Below, piece after piece: positions 50,769-61,257 of a stretch of 64,000 bases of DNA. Within the stretch, counting starts at the first letter, position 1. Every line of letters starts with the position of its first letter. The notes under the pieces were generated by a model. The model saw nothing but the letters and a program-made list of their open reading frames with translations, was not told the DNA's origin and did no database searches. The stretch spans positions 124,001 through 188,000 of the forward strand of contig JBDHWG010000007.1 in the NCBI GenBank assembly GCA_039810085.1. Reading direction: 5' to 3'. Source of the DNA: JBDHWG01 sp039810085. GTDB lineage: Bacteria; Chloroflexota; Anaerolineae; Epilineales; JAHCIE01. Both the position numbers and the translations under genes were made by a program.

Positions 50769-51967
50769 CTCTTGAGGACGCGGTGTGGCGCGGGTGAGAA
50801 GCACGAACACAGCGCCTGCGCCTACCGTGAGGCTCGCGATGACAACGGCCATCGGTACGGCCGTCGCGTTGCCGGCGATTCCGACGAGCGGGGCCACCAG
50901 GGCGCCAATAATGAATTGCGTCAGGCCGAGGAGGGCGGACGCGCTGCCCGCGATATCCGGGTGGTCGGCCATCGCCAGAGCGGTGGCGTTCGGGCTGGTC
51001 AAGCCGATGCTCGCGACGACAAGGAACAGCGCGGGCAGAATGACCGCCAACCCACCGCCGAGCGTGACGACAGCGAGGAGCAGCAGCCCGCCTGTTACAG
51101 CCGTGCCCAGCCCTGTCGCCAGGAGCAGGCGGGACCCCACGCGCTCGATCAGCCGCACACCCACCTGGCTAACCATCACAATCCCTAGGGCATTGACGCC
51201 GAAGAAGAGGCCAAACATCTGGGGCGACACGCCGTAGATGTCCTCCAGGACAAACGGCGAGCCAGAGATGTAAGCGAACATCGCGCCGAACGCCAACCCC
51301 ATCGCCAATGCGTAGCCGACGAACACGCGGTCGGCGGCAAGGCGGCGGAAGGGCGCCACACTCGCGCTCAGCCCACCTGTGCGCCGCCGCTCGACCGGCA
51401 GCGACTCCGGCAGGCCGAACGTGACCGCCGTGAGCATAACTGCCCCGACCACGGTCAGCAGCACGAAGATGCCGCGCCAGGAGGTGAAGAGGAGAATCTG
51501 GCCGCCGATGATGGGCGCGAGAATCGGCGCGAGGCCGTTGACGAGCATCGTCAGGCTGAAGAAGCGCGCCACGTCGTTGCCCGTGAAGTGGTCGCGGACG
51601 ACGGCGCGCGCAATCACGATGCCCGCCGCGCCGGCCGCGCCCTGGATGAAGCGCAGAAGGATGAGCGCGACGATGGACGGCGAAACGGCGCACAGGAGTG
51701 AGGCTGCCGTGTAGAACACCAGGCCGACGAGGAGCGGCCGCCGCCGTCCCATCGCATCGCTAAGCGAGCCCGCGACGAGCTGCCCCAGCGCCAGGCCGAG
51801 CATAAACGCCGTCAGGGTAAGCTGCACCACCGACTCTGTCCCGCCGAGGTCCTGCGCCAGCGACGGCAGGGCGGGCAGGTACATGTCGATGGAGAGGGGG
51901 CCGAAAGCGGAGAGTGCGCCGATGATGAGGACGAGCCGCAGACGTTCGGAGCCGCTCATGCTGGTCG

Positions 51968-51971
<4 letters not shown>
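50739..51971 (-). CDS. MFS drug-resistance transporter (Bcr/CflA type)
   Basis: The 410-residue protein has 12 predicted helices. The Bcr/CflA features are LSIDMYLPALPSLAQDLGG, the motif-A loop GSLSDAMGRRRPLLVG, and VQLTLTAFMLGLALGQLVAG. It would export drugs or metabolites by proton antiport. The start GTG 51971 overlaps the ATPase stop (GTGA); ATG 51959 is an alternative. As last gene of a nucleoside-uptake operon it might export nucleosides or bases, which is an inference. Confidence 0.88.
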
Positions 51972-53503
<1,532 letters not shown>

Positions 53504-53517
53504 AAACTACCCCACCT

Positions 53518-53549
53518 CCGACAGAGGCGCAGCAATGCGCCTCTGTCGG
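53518..53549 (-). terminator. Stem-loop between the BMP lipoprotein and ATPase genes
   Basis: A 14-bp perfect stem (CCGACAGAGGCGCA and its complement) closes a 4-nt loop. It lies directly after the substrate-binding protein gene and before the ATPase ribosome-binding site. No T-run is present. It probably sets the ratio of binding protein to ATPase. Confidence 0.65.
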
Positions 53550-53565
53550 TTAAGCTCACGTCCCG

Positions 53566-54747
53566 TTACTGCGCGTTGGTCTTGATGCTGCCGTCGATGA
53601 TGCCCTGGATGGTCTTGTCTTGCAGCGCCTTGACCTCGTCGGGCAGCTTGTATTGCGGGTTGTTGACCATCTTCAACCCGCCGTTCTTCAGCGTCAGGGT
53701 GTAGACGCTCGTGCCCAGCTTGCCCTTGCTGATGTCGTCCATCATGCCCTTGAGCGCATACGTCCAGTCATACACCTGGCTCGCTACGACGTTGTTGGGC
53801 GCGAGGGACGCCTGGTCGACGTCGTTACCGAACCACAACGCGTTCTTGTCCTTGACCACGCTGACCGCGCCGACCATGTTCTGCGACGTGCCGGCCAGCA
53901 CGTCAGCGCCGGACGCGATCTGGGTCTGCGCCGCCTGGGAGGCCAAGGCCACGTCGCTGAACGAGTTCACATACGTGACCTGGGTCTTGGCGTTGGGATT
54001 GGTGGCCTTCGCGCCGGCGACGAAGCCGTCGCCGGTCAGTTTGCCGTCGCCCACAGGCAGCGGCCCGATATAGCCGAGGATGCCGCTCTTGGAGAGCTTC
54101 GCGCCCATGACGCCCTCGACGTAGCCGCCCTGGTCCGAGGCGACGGTGTAGGCGAAGATGTTCTTGACGCCCTTGCTCTCGTACGTGTCCACCGCCGTGC
54201 CCCAGGCGAACGATTGCTTCGGGAAATCGGGGGCGATGTCGGCCAGGGACGCGCCGTACTGCGAGCCGTGGGCAATGATAAGGTCGTAGCCCTTCGACGC
54301 GTAGTCGCGGATAGCAGCCGCAGCGTCCGTCACGTTCGACATGTTCTCGGTGTAGGCGAACTCGAACTTGTCCTTGCCGAGCTGGTTCTGCATGTTGGCG
54401 ACAGCGTCGTACATGCTTTGGCTGAACGACAGGTCATTCTTCGCGCTAGGCATGATGAGCGCAACGCGGAACACCTTGCCGGAGCCGCCCGCTGGCGCAG
54501 CAGCGGGAGCCGAAGTCGCCTTCGCCGCCGCAGGCGCTGCCGTCGGCGCAACCGGCTGAGCGACAGACGGCGCGTTAGTGGCTGCGGGTTTGGCCACCGC
54601 CGGCGCCGTCGTGGGCGCAGCTGACTGAGCGGCCGGTGGCTGCGTCGCCGCCTGGGGCGCAGGCGCGGCTGGCGCTGCGCCGCCGCACGCGGCGACGGCC
54701 AGCATGAGCAAAACGGCCAGGCCAATGATCCAGTATCTCATTCTCAT
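53566..54747 (-). CDS. BMP-family nucleoside-binding lipoprotein
   Basis: The 393-residue protein has lipobox LAVAAC with Cys21 and about 65 residues of Ala/Pro/Thr tether. The Bmp domain follows (FRVALIMPSAKNDLSFSQ, YDLIIAHGSQYGASLADIA, GVMGAKLSKSGILGYIG). These proteins bind nucleosides outside the membrane. AAGGAGGAGA precedes the ATG. The tether closely resembles that of the unrelated binding protein at 32366-34318, with the same Cys position. Confidence 0.93.
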   Translation of the reverse strand: MRMRYWIIGLAVLLMLAVAACGGAAPAAPAPQAATQPPAAQSAAPTTAPAVAKPAATNAPSVAQPVAPTAAPAAAKATSAPAAAPAGGSGKVFRVALIMPSAKNDLSFSQSMYDAVANMQNQLGKDKFEFAYTENMSNVTDAAAAIRDYASKGYDLIIAHGSQYGASLADIAPDFPKQSFAWGTAVDTYESKGVKNIFAYTVASDQGGYVEGVMGAKLSKSGILGYIGPLPVGDGKLTGDGFVAGAKATNPNAKTQVTYVNSFSDVALASQAAQTQIASGADVLAGTSQNMVGAVSVVKDKNALWFGNDVDQASLAPNNVVASQVYDWTYALKGMMDDISKGKLGTSVYTLTLKNGGLKMVNNPQYKLPDEVKALQDKTIQGIIDGSIKTNAQ

Positions 54748-54803
54748 GTGTCTCCTCCTTCAAGGTTGTGGTGAGAATGTGGTGAATGGGTGGTAGTGGG
54801 ATG

Positions 54804-55277
54804 CTAACGCCAGAAGCCGGCGTGGGCGGCGCGCGCCTCCTCTTGGAGCGCCGGGCCTTCCACAGCGACGGGCCGCTGCCCCTTGGCGAATACCTCGCGA
54901 CAAGGTAGCGCGAAGGTCGGGTTCTCCGGGCTGTCGCCGGTCAGCGCCAGCAAGTCCTCCTCGCTCATGGCGAAGACGACCCGGCCAACGCCGCCCCAGT
55001 AGATTGCGCCCGAACACATGGCGCACGGCTCGGTGCTTGTGTACAGACTGCACTCGCTAAGGAAGTCAGGCGCATACTGACGCGACGCCAGGCGCATCAG
55101 GTTGGTCTCGGCGTGGCCTGTGCAGTCGCGTTCGATCACGACGGTGTTCTCGGCTTCCAGCAAGATGTTACCGTGGCGGTCGGCGAGCAGCGCACCAAAC
55201 GGGTGGTTGCCCTTGGCGCGGGCCTGACGAGCAATCTCAATCGCCCTCCGCAGCAGGGCCAGGTCGGTGTCAGTCAC
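54804..55277 (-). CDS. Nucleobase/nucleoside deaminase (CDA fold)
   Basis: The 157-residue zinc deaminase has the HAE motif with His55 and Glu57 (GHAETN) and PCxxC with Cys85 and Cys88 (TEPCAMCSGAIYW). Members deaminate guanine, cytosine or related bases. Its place inside a nucleoside-uptake operon suggests that it acts on the imported base. The GTG start follows the upstream permease stop by 15 nt. Confidence 0.88.
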   Translation of the reverse strand: MTDTDLALLRRAIEIARQARAKGNHPFGALLADRHGNILLEAENTVVIERDCTGHAETNLMRLASRQYAPDFLSECSLYTSTEPCAMCSGAIYWGGVGRVVFAMSEEDLLALTGDSPENPTFALPCREVFAKGQRPVAVEGPALQEEARAAHAGFWR

Positions 55278-55292
55278 AATGTCGTTCCGTCC

Positions 55293-56228
55293 TTACTCGC
55301 CGCGCTCGAACGCCTTGGTCAAGGCCGTCGGCTCGTTGATGAGCGAGCGCGCGGCGAAGATGAGGGCGACGATGGTCAAGATGTAGGGCAGCATGCCGGC
55401 CAAATCCGAAGACAGCGGGATGCCAAGCGTCTGAATCCAGAGCTGGAGAGCGTTGACCATGCTGAACAACAAGGCCCCCAGCATGATGCGCACCGGCCGC
55501 CACGCGCCAAAGTACACGAGAGCCACGGAAATGAAGCCCAGGCCGCTGGTGAGGTTCGACTGGAACACGTTGAGCAGGGCAATCGACAGCGACGCACCGG
55601 CCACACCCGCCAGCAGGCCATCGATGGTCTCCGTCAGGTAGCGCACTCGGACCACGCTGATGCCCAGGCTATCCGCCGCGGCCGGCGTCTGCCCAACGGC
55701 GCGTATCTTTAGCCCAAGCGTCGTCTTGTTCAAGACAAACCACGAAATCGGCACCAGGATATACGCGCCATAGACCAGGATGTTCTGGTTGAAGAAGATC
55801 GTCCCCAGCACCGGCAGGTCGCTCAGCACCGGGATATGCAGGGACGGGAAGCCGTTCAAGGTGCGGGGAGTGCCGACGGTGACGCGGAATAGCAGGTCAC
55901 TCAGCCCAAGGCCAAACATGAAGATGCCGATGCCGCTGATACCCTGGTTTGCCTTGAGTGTCACGTTGATGAACGCCGTCATGACGCCCATCAGCGCGCC
56001 GACGAGCATCCCGACCAGCAGGCCCGCAACCAGGTTGCCCGTGGTCAGAACGACGTAGTACGCCGCGAACGCCGCCATGAGAATGATACCTTCGAGGCCC
56101 AGGTTCAGCACGCCGCTGACCTGCCCGAACATCTCGCCGAGGGAGGCGTAGAGGTACGGCGTCGCCAGCATGATGCCCGACGCGAGAATGCCGATGAGGA
56201 CTTTGGGCGCAAGCAAATCGGTGAGCAT
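55293..56228 (-). CDS. Nucleoside ABC transporter permease (YufQ-like)
   Basis: The 311-residue polytopic permease of the BPD_transp_2 type has the N-terminal LGEMFGQVSGVLNLGLEGIILMAAF and the GLKIRAVGQTPAAADSLGI motif of this class. About nine helices are predicted. AGGAGAGG lies upstream of the ATG. It follows the other permease by 12 nt. Confidence 0.92.
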   Translation of the reverse strand: MLTDLLAPKVLIGILASGIMLATPYLYASLGEMFGQVSGVLNLGLEGIILMAAFAAYYVVLTTGNLVAGLLVGMLVGALMGVMTAFINVTLKANQGISGIGIFMFGLGLSDLLFRVTVGTPRTLNGFPSLHIPVLSDLPVLGTIFFNQNILVYGAYILVPISWFVLNKTTLGLKIRAVGQTPAAADSLGISVVRVRYLTETIDGLLAGVAGASLSIALLNVFQSNLTSGLGFISVALVYFGAWRPVRIMLGALLFSMVNALQLWIQTLGIPLSSDLAGMLPYILTIVALIFAARSLINEPTALTKAFERGE

Positions 56229-56240
56229 GGCTTTCCTCTC

Positions 56241-57392
56241 CTACGCGACGTTCTGCGGGTCCGAGAGCACCTGGTCGGCCATCTCGACGGTCGCCGGCGG
56301 CGTCTCGCTCGTCGGCGGGGCTTGAACAGCGCGCCGCTGGCTCTGCCGCCGCCCCCACGCCTGGGTTGCCACGACGAAGATGACGATCAGGCCGTCGAGG
56401 GTCGTGACAAAGGCCGAAGGAACCTGGACCGAGCGCTGTAGGCTGTTCGCCCCGACGAGGAGTGAGCCGAACAGGAACGACGCGGGAATAGTGCCTAGCG
56501 GGTTCAGGTTGCCGAACAGCGCGACGACGATGCCGTTGAAGCCCGCGTTGCTGGTGAAGCCGGTCGTGGAGCCGTCGGTGAACAGGCGGTGGTTCACGCC
56601 GAGAATCTCGACGGCGCCGGCAAGGCCGGCCAGCGCGCCGCTCAAGGCAATTGCGAGCACTTGATGGCGGCTGACGCTAATCCCGGCATAGCGCGACGCG
56701 AAGGGGTTGAACCCGACGGCGCGGATGCGGTAGCCGAGGGTTGTCCGCCACAGGAGAATGTAGACGGCGATAGCGGCGATGACAGCCAGCGCCGCGCCGA
56801 GGTGCAGCCGCGTCGGGACCAGGCGCGGGAGGTCCGCCGCCAGCGGCAGGCGCTGCGTCTGTGGGATGCGAATCGCGTTGTCCAGCTCGGTCGGGTCGAT
56901 GAGAACACCGTGCAGCAGGTAAGTCATGAGTTGCAGCGCGATGGCGTTCAGCATCACAGTGCTGAGGACCTCGTTCACTTTGTAGCGCGCTTTGAGCACG
57001 CCAGCCAGCGCGCCCCACAGGGAACCGGCGATGAAGCCGCCGAGCAGCGCGACCGGGATGAGCAGCCAGTTAGGCCAGCCGGGCAGAGCCAGCGCCAGGG
57101 CCGTCGCGCTGAGAGCGCCCAGGATGAACTGCCCCTCACCGCCAACGTTAATCATGCCGCCTCGATAGGCGATACAGATACCGACACCCACGAGGAGCAG
57201 CGGCGTCGCCTTGACGACGGAGTCGGCGAGGGCGTTCGGGCTGCCCCACGCGCCCTGCAACATGGCGATGTAGGCGCTCAGCGGGTTAGCGCCCAGCAAG
57301 AGGAGAATGACACCGCCTACCAGCAAAGCCAGGGCTGCCGAGAGGAACGGAACGACAATGTAGCTGAAACGACCCAGTAAGAGGTTTTTCAT
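56241..57392 (-). CDS. Nucleoside ABC transporter permease (YufP-like)
   Basis: The 383-residue polytopic permease has GVGICIAYRGGMINVGGEGQ and GYRIRAVGFNPFASRYAGI, both typical of the class, and a longer hydrophilic C-terminus than its partner. It is the first gene of the five-gene nucleoside-uptake operon and is divergent from metX. Confidence 0.92.
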   Translation of the reverse strand: MKNLLLGRFSYIVVPFLSAALALLVGGVILLLLGANPLSAYIAMLQGAWGSPNALADSVVKATPLLLVGVGICIAYRGGMINVGGEGQFILGALSATALALALPGWPNWLLIPVALLGGFIAGSLWGALAGVLKARYKVNEVLSTVMLNAIALQLMTYLLHGVLIDPTELDNAIRIPQTQRLPLAADLPRLVPTRLHLGAALAVIAAIAVYILLWRTTLGYRIRAVGFNPFASRYAGISVSRHQVLAIALSGALAGLAGAVEILGVNHRLFTDGSTTGFTSNAGFNGIVVALFGNLNPLGTIPASFLFGSLLVGANSLQRSVQVPSAFVTTLDGLIVIFVVATQAWGRRQSQRRAVQAPPTSETPPATVEMADQVLSDPQNVA

Positions 57393-57529
57393 GCGGAACC
57401 TGCTTGTTGGGATGGACGGAGTGGCCGCACTCCAGCGAGCGGCCTAACATACCCTTGTCCGTTCACGGGGGGTATTCTCAGCGCAGGAACGATTGCGCCG
57501 ACTTGCGGTCGGCATCGGACACATTGCGG

Positions 57530-57550
57530 AGGGCCAACCTGGCCCTTTTT
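57530..57550 (+). terminator. Intrinsic terminator inside the metX leader
   Basis: A 6-bp stem AGGGCC-AACCT-GGCCCT is followed at once by TTTT on the + strand. It lies about 140-160 nt before metX, in the divergent region 57393-57693 where no + gene precedes it. A GCCGAC-TTGCG-GTCGGC hairpin lies just upstream. This suggests attenuation of metX. I cannot match it to a named SAM riboswitch. The rest of the region shows no gene. Confidence 0.5.
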
Positions 57551-57693
57551 CCTAATCGGCGGATTATAAGGCAGGACGGTGTTTTCGTCAACTGGAGCAA
57601 TGGGGCGCCTTGAAATCGGCGTTGTTTGACAAGACAGCCGTTTACGGATACCCTATCGCCCTATCGACACCGATCCCCTGGACCGAGACGCCC

Positions 57694-58941
57694 GTGACCA
57701 ATACGTCCTCTGCCCCGTCCGATCCGCTGTCCACCCGCCGCATCGGCGCGGTTGGCGTGGTCAGCACCCGCACGTTCGACCTGCCCTCCCCGCTCGTCCT
57801 GGAGTCTGGCGCAACTCTCGCGCCGGTGCGCATCGCCTACGAGACGTACGGGACGCTGTCGCCACGCGGCGACAACGTCATCCTGGTGTGCCACGCCCTC
57901 AGCGGCGATGCTCACGCGGCGGGCTGGAGCGCCGACAGCGACACGCCAACCGCCCTCGACGGCATCGGCGCGGAGGAGCGCGGCGTGGGTGCGCGGGGCG
58001 GGCTGGGCTGGTGGGATGGCATGATTGGCCCCGGCAAGGCGTTCGACACGCGCAAGTTCTTCGTCGTCTCCTCCAACATCATCGGCGGCTGCCGTGGCTC
58101 GACCGGCCCGTCGTCCACGAACCCCGCGACGGGCCGACCCTACGGTCTCGACTTCCCTGTCGTGACCGTCGGCGACATGGTGAACGCGCAGCAGGCGCTC
58201 CTCGATCACCTGGGCATCGACACCCTCCTGGCCGTCACGGGCGGCTCCCTCGGCGGCATGCAGGCAATCGAATGGGCCATCACGCGGCCGCCCGTGGTGA
58301 AGGCATGCATTCCCATCGCCAGCACGCCACGGCTCGGCGCGCAAGGCGTCGCCTGGAACGCCATTGCCCGCAACGCCATTATGGCCGACCCCAACTGGCA
58401 GGGCGGCCACTACTACGGCACGGGCCGCGCACCGATGGCGGGCATCGGCGTGGCGCGCATGGTCGGCCACGTCACCTACCTGTCGGCCGAGTCGATGGCG
58501 GACAAGTTCGGGCGGCGCTGGCAGGACCGCGAGGGTCCGTCGTACACGGTCACAAGCGCCGACTTCGCCGTCGAGAGCTATCTGCGGCACCAGGCCGAGA
58601 AATTCGCGCAACGCTTCGACGCGAACAGCTACCTTTACATCTCGCGGGCGCTGACTTACTTCGACGTGGCGCGCTCCCACGGCTTCGGCTCCCTGGAGCG
58701 CGCGTTCGCCCGTGCCCGCGCCCGCTTCCTGCTCATCTCCTTCTCGTCGGACTGGCTCTACCCGCCGGCCGACTCGGAAGCGATTGCCCGCGCGCTCCGC
58801 ATCAATGGTCGCTCCGTCGAGCACCATAATCTTGAAACGACCTACGGCCACGACTCCTTCCTGCTCGAGGAAGCGCGCCAGATACCCATCATCCGCGACT
58901 TTCTTGACCGCACCTACGCGGCGGTTCAAGAGGGACAATAA
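57694..58941 (+). CDS. metX: Homoserine O-acetyltransferase
   Basis: The 415-residue alpha/beta-hydrolase-fold enzyme acetylates homoserine for methionine synthesis. The nucleophile is Ser185 in GGSLGGMQAIEWA, the Asp is in SSDWLYPP, and the His in TYGHDSF. YETYGTLSPRGDN and CHALSGDAHAAG are family text. The start is uncertain: GTG 57694 is used, but the frame extends to a TTG at 57610 and neither has a good ribosome-binding site. metY follows 12 nt after the stop. Confidence 0.92.
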   Translation: MTNTSSAPSDPLSTRRIGAVGVVSTRTFDLPSPLVLESGATLAPVRIAYETYGTLSPRGDNVILVCHALSGDAHAAGWSADSDTPTALDGIGAEERGVGARGGLGWWDGMIGPGKAFDTRKFFVVSSNIIGGCRGSTGPSSTNPATGRPYGLDFPVVTVGDMVNAQQALLDHLGIDTLLAVTGGSLGGMQAIEWAITRPPVVKACIPIASTPRLGAQGVAWNAIARNAIMADPNWQGGHYYGTGRAPMAGIGVARMVGHVTYLSAESMADKFGRRWQDREGPSYTVTSADFAVESYLRHQAEKFAQRFDANSYLYISRALTYFDVARSHGFGSLERAFARARARFLLISFSSDWLYPPADSEAIARALRINGRSVEHHNLETTYGHDSFLLEEARQIPIIRDFLDRTYAAVQEGQ

Positions 58942-58953
58942 CGGAGGCCCCTT

Positions 58954-60315
58954 ATGCCTGATTTTGACCACGACCCGAATGCCCCCGCTGCGAACGGCAA
59001 CGCGCACGACTTTGGGTTCGACACCCGCAGCATCCACGCGGGCCAGCGCCCCGATCCGACAACCGGCGCCCGCGCCGTCCCCATCTACCAGACGACGAGC
59101 TACGTCTTCGAGGATACCGACGCCGCCGCGGCATATTTCAATCTGCAAGAATACGGTAACACGTACTCCCGCATCATGAATCCGACGACGGCAGCCTTCG
59201 AGGAACGCGTCGCCAACCTGGAGGGCGCTGTGGGCGGCATTGCATTCGCCAGCGGCCTCGCAGCGCAGGCCGCTGCTTTCTTCACCATGCTCCGCCCCGG
59301 CGACCATGTCGTCTCGTCCGCTGCGCTCTACGGCGGCTCGACGACGCAGCTCAAGCACCTGCTCGGCAAGCTCGGCGTCGGCCTGACCTTCGTCGATCCC
59401 GACGACCTGAGCGCCTGGGAATCGGCGGCGCGGGACAATACCAAGGTCTTCTACGGCGAGACTATCGGCAACCCGGGCGGCAACGTCCTCGACATCGAGC
59501 GCGTCGCCGAACTCGCCCACAGCCGCGGCGCGCCGCTGATGATCGATAACACTTTCGCCACGCCCTACCTGTGTCGCCCCATCGAGTGGGGTGCAGACAT
59601 CGTTGTCCACTCTGCGACAAAGTTCATCGGCGGCCACGGGACGAGCATCGGCGGCATCGTCGTCGAGTCCGGGCAGTTCGACTGGTCGAATGGCCGCTTC
59701 CCGGTGGTCGCCGACCCGTCGCCCGCCTACCACGGCCTGGCGTTCCACGAGACATTCGGCGTCTACGGCTACCTCCAGAAGCTGCGCTCTGAGACACTGC
59801 GCGACCTGGGGGCGGCGCTCAGCCCGTTCAATGCGTTCCTGTTCCTCCTGGGCCTGGAGACGCTGTCCCTGCGCATGCAGCGCCACGTCGAGAACGCCCT
59901 CGCCGTCGCCCGCTTCCTGGAGGGTCACCCGATGGTGGAGCGCGTGCGCTACGCCTCGCTGGACGGCAGCCCCTACCGTACCCTCGCCGCCAAGTACCTG
60001 CCGCGTGGCGCGGGCGCGGTCTTCGCGTTCGATATTCGCGGCGGACGCGCGGCCGGCACGCGCTTCATCGAGGCGTTGCAGGTCTGGAGCCACCTGGCGA
60101 ACGTGGGTGACGCCAAGAGCCTGGTCATTCACCCCGCCAGCACGACCCACCGCCAGCTCAACGACGCGGAGTTGGCCGCAGCCGGCATCACCGCCGGAAC
60201 GATACGGTTGTCCGTGGGAATTGAAACACTGGAGGACCTCATTTGGGATCTAGAGAACGGGTTGAAGGCGGCGGCGCTGTTCGACAATCGCGCGGCGCGC
60301 GTGGAGGCGCAATGA
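58954..60315 (+). CDS. metY: O-acetylhomoserine aminocarboxypropyltransferase (sulfhydrylase)
   Basis: The 453-residue PLP enzyme makes homocysteine from O-acetylhomoserine and sulfide. The PLP lysine is Lys223 in SATKFIGGHG. The start of the catalytic domain (DTRSIHAGQRPDPTTGARAVPIYQTTSYVF) and FFGxxxGNPGG-like text (FYGETIGNPGGN) are diagnostic, and the length separates it from cystathionine synthases. GGAGG lies 6 nt before the ATG. With metX it gives direct sulfhydrylation. Confidence 0.95.
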   Translation: MPDFDHDPNAPAANGNAHDFGFDTRSIHAGQRPDPTTGARAVPIYQTTSYVFEDTDAAAAYFNLQEYGNTYSRIMNPTTAAFEERVANLEGAVGGIAFASGLAAQAAAFFTMLRPGDHVVSSAALYGGSTTQLKHLLGKLGVGLTFVDPDDLSAWESAARDNTKVFYGETIGNPGGNVLDIERVAELAHSRGAPLMIDNTFATPYLCRPIEWGADIVVHSATKFIGGHGTSIGGIVVESGQFDWSNGRFPVVADPSPAYHGLAFHETFGVYGYLQKLRSETLRDLGAALSPFNAFLFLLGLETLSLRMQRHVENALAVARFLEGHPMVERVRYASLDGSPYRTLAAKYLPRGAGAVFAFDIRGGRAAGTRFIEALQVWSHLANVGDAKSLVIHPASTTHRQLNDAELAAAGITAGTIRLSVGIETLEDLIWDLENGLKAAALFDNRAARVEAQ

Positions 60316-60824
60316 CAACCACTAATGATAGCATCGCGGCAGCGCGCAATCTTACAACATACCAGGATGGGCGCGTCATCCAGGAGATCCTGCACACGGC
60401 GCGCACCATCGCCATCGTCGGCTTGTCGCCGAACACCCTGCGCGCCAGCCACTTCGTCGGCTTCTACATGCAGCGCCACGGCTACCGCATCGTGCCGGTC
60501 AACCCGCGCGAGAAAGCCATCTTGGGCGAGACGAGCTATGCCGCGCTCAAGGATATTCCCTTCCCCGTGGATATCGTAGATGTCTTCCGTCAGCCGGACG
60601 CTGTGCCAGCTATCGCTCACGAGGCCGTCGAGATTGGGGCCAAGGCGCTCTGGCTACAGTACAACGTCATCAGCTTCGAGGGCGCAGAGATCGCGGAGCG
60701 TGGCGGCCTGATGGTGGTCATGGACCGCTGCCTCAAGGTCGAGCACGCGCGGCACATGGGACGCATGCACTGGCTCGGCTACAACACAGGGGTGATTACC
60801 TCCCGTCGCACGCCGCTTAGTTGA
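60312..60824 (+). CDS. CoA-binding domain protein (YccU type)
   Basis: The 170-residue Rossmann-like CoA_binding_2 protein has TIAIVGLSPNTLRASHFVG near residue 34, YRIVPVNPREKAILGE and VVMDRCLKVEHAR. The biochemical role of this family is not settled. Its ATG overlaps the metY stop (ATGA), and such genes commonly follow metX-metY. Confidence 0.88.
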   Translation: MTTTNDSIAAARNLTTYQDGRVIQEILHTARTIAIVGLSPNTLRASHFVGFYMQRHGYRIVPVNPREKAILGETSYAALKDIPFPVDIVDVFRQPDAVPAIAHEAVEIGAKALWLQYNVISFEGAEIAERGGLMVVMDRCLKVEHARHMGRMHWLGYNTGVITSRRTPLS

Positions 60825-60937
60825 AGGCATCTCTTGCAATGGCGACATCGGCCCCTCTTCCCCTCGGCATGGTATTTGCTTCTTACGTTCGTAGATTGGC
60901 ACACGTTCTTAACTGCAACCAGAAGGAGCAAATAGCC

Positions 60938-61141
60938 ATGAGTGATGCCGAGAACAAGGCCCGCGAGGCTTGGGACAAGACTGCCGGTTCGGCCAAGCAG
61001 GCCGTTGGGGATGCGACCGACGACGCCGAGATGGAGAGCGAGGGCGCGGCTCAGAAGTCCAAGGGCCACGCCGAGGGCGCGGTGAACAAGGCGAAGGACG
61101 CCCTAGGCGACGCCAAGGACGCCCTCACAGGTAAGGACTAG
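60938..61141 (+). CDS. CsbD-like stress protein
   Basis: The 67-residue, highly charged, Ala/Lys/Asp/Glu-rich helical protein fits the CsbD family (AREAWDKTAGSAKQAVGDAT, AEGAVNKAKDALGDAKDAL). CsbD-like proteins are abundant under stress, often sigma-B controlled in Bacillus. The function is unknown. AGAAGGAG lies 9 nt before the ATG. Confidence 0.82.
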   Translation: MSDAENKAREAWDKTAGSAKQAVGDATDDAEMESEGAAQKSKGHAEGAVNKAKDALGDAKDALTGKD

Positions 61142-61154
61142 AAGCCCAAGCTGT

Positions 61155-61176
61155 AGCGCCAGTTGAAGTTGGCGCT
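61155..61176. repeat. Palindromic repeat of the 28.5-kb type
   Basis: AGCGCCAGTT-GA-AGTTGGCGCT has a 10-bp stem (two G-T wobbles) with a 2-nt centre, the same architecture as the three palindromes at 28453-28552. Confidence 0.6.
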
Positions 61177-61207
61177 GCAACACCAGAGCTTGAGACATGA
61201 ATCGAGA

Positions 61208-61238
61208 AGCCGCAGGCAAGCGCAACTTGCCTGCGGCT
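61208..61238. terminator. Bidirectional terminator between CsbD-like and dienelactone hydrolase genes
   Basis: A 13-bp perfect stem (AGCCGCAGGCAAG, 61208-61220; complement 61226-61238) closes a CGCAA loop and is followed by CCTATTT. It lies between two convergent genes. Confidence 0.8.
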
Positions 61239-61257
61239 CCTATTTCCAACGACTCTG

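Noticed and set aside
57661..60150. An 829-codon open frame on the - strand
   Set aside because: It lies wholly opposite metX and metY, which have clear catalytic motifs. Long antisense frames are expected where third positions are G or C. Its product shows no family text.
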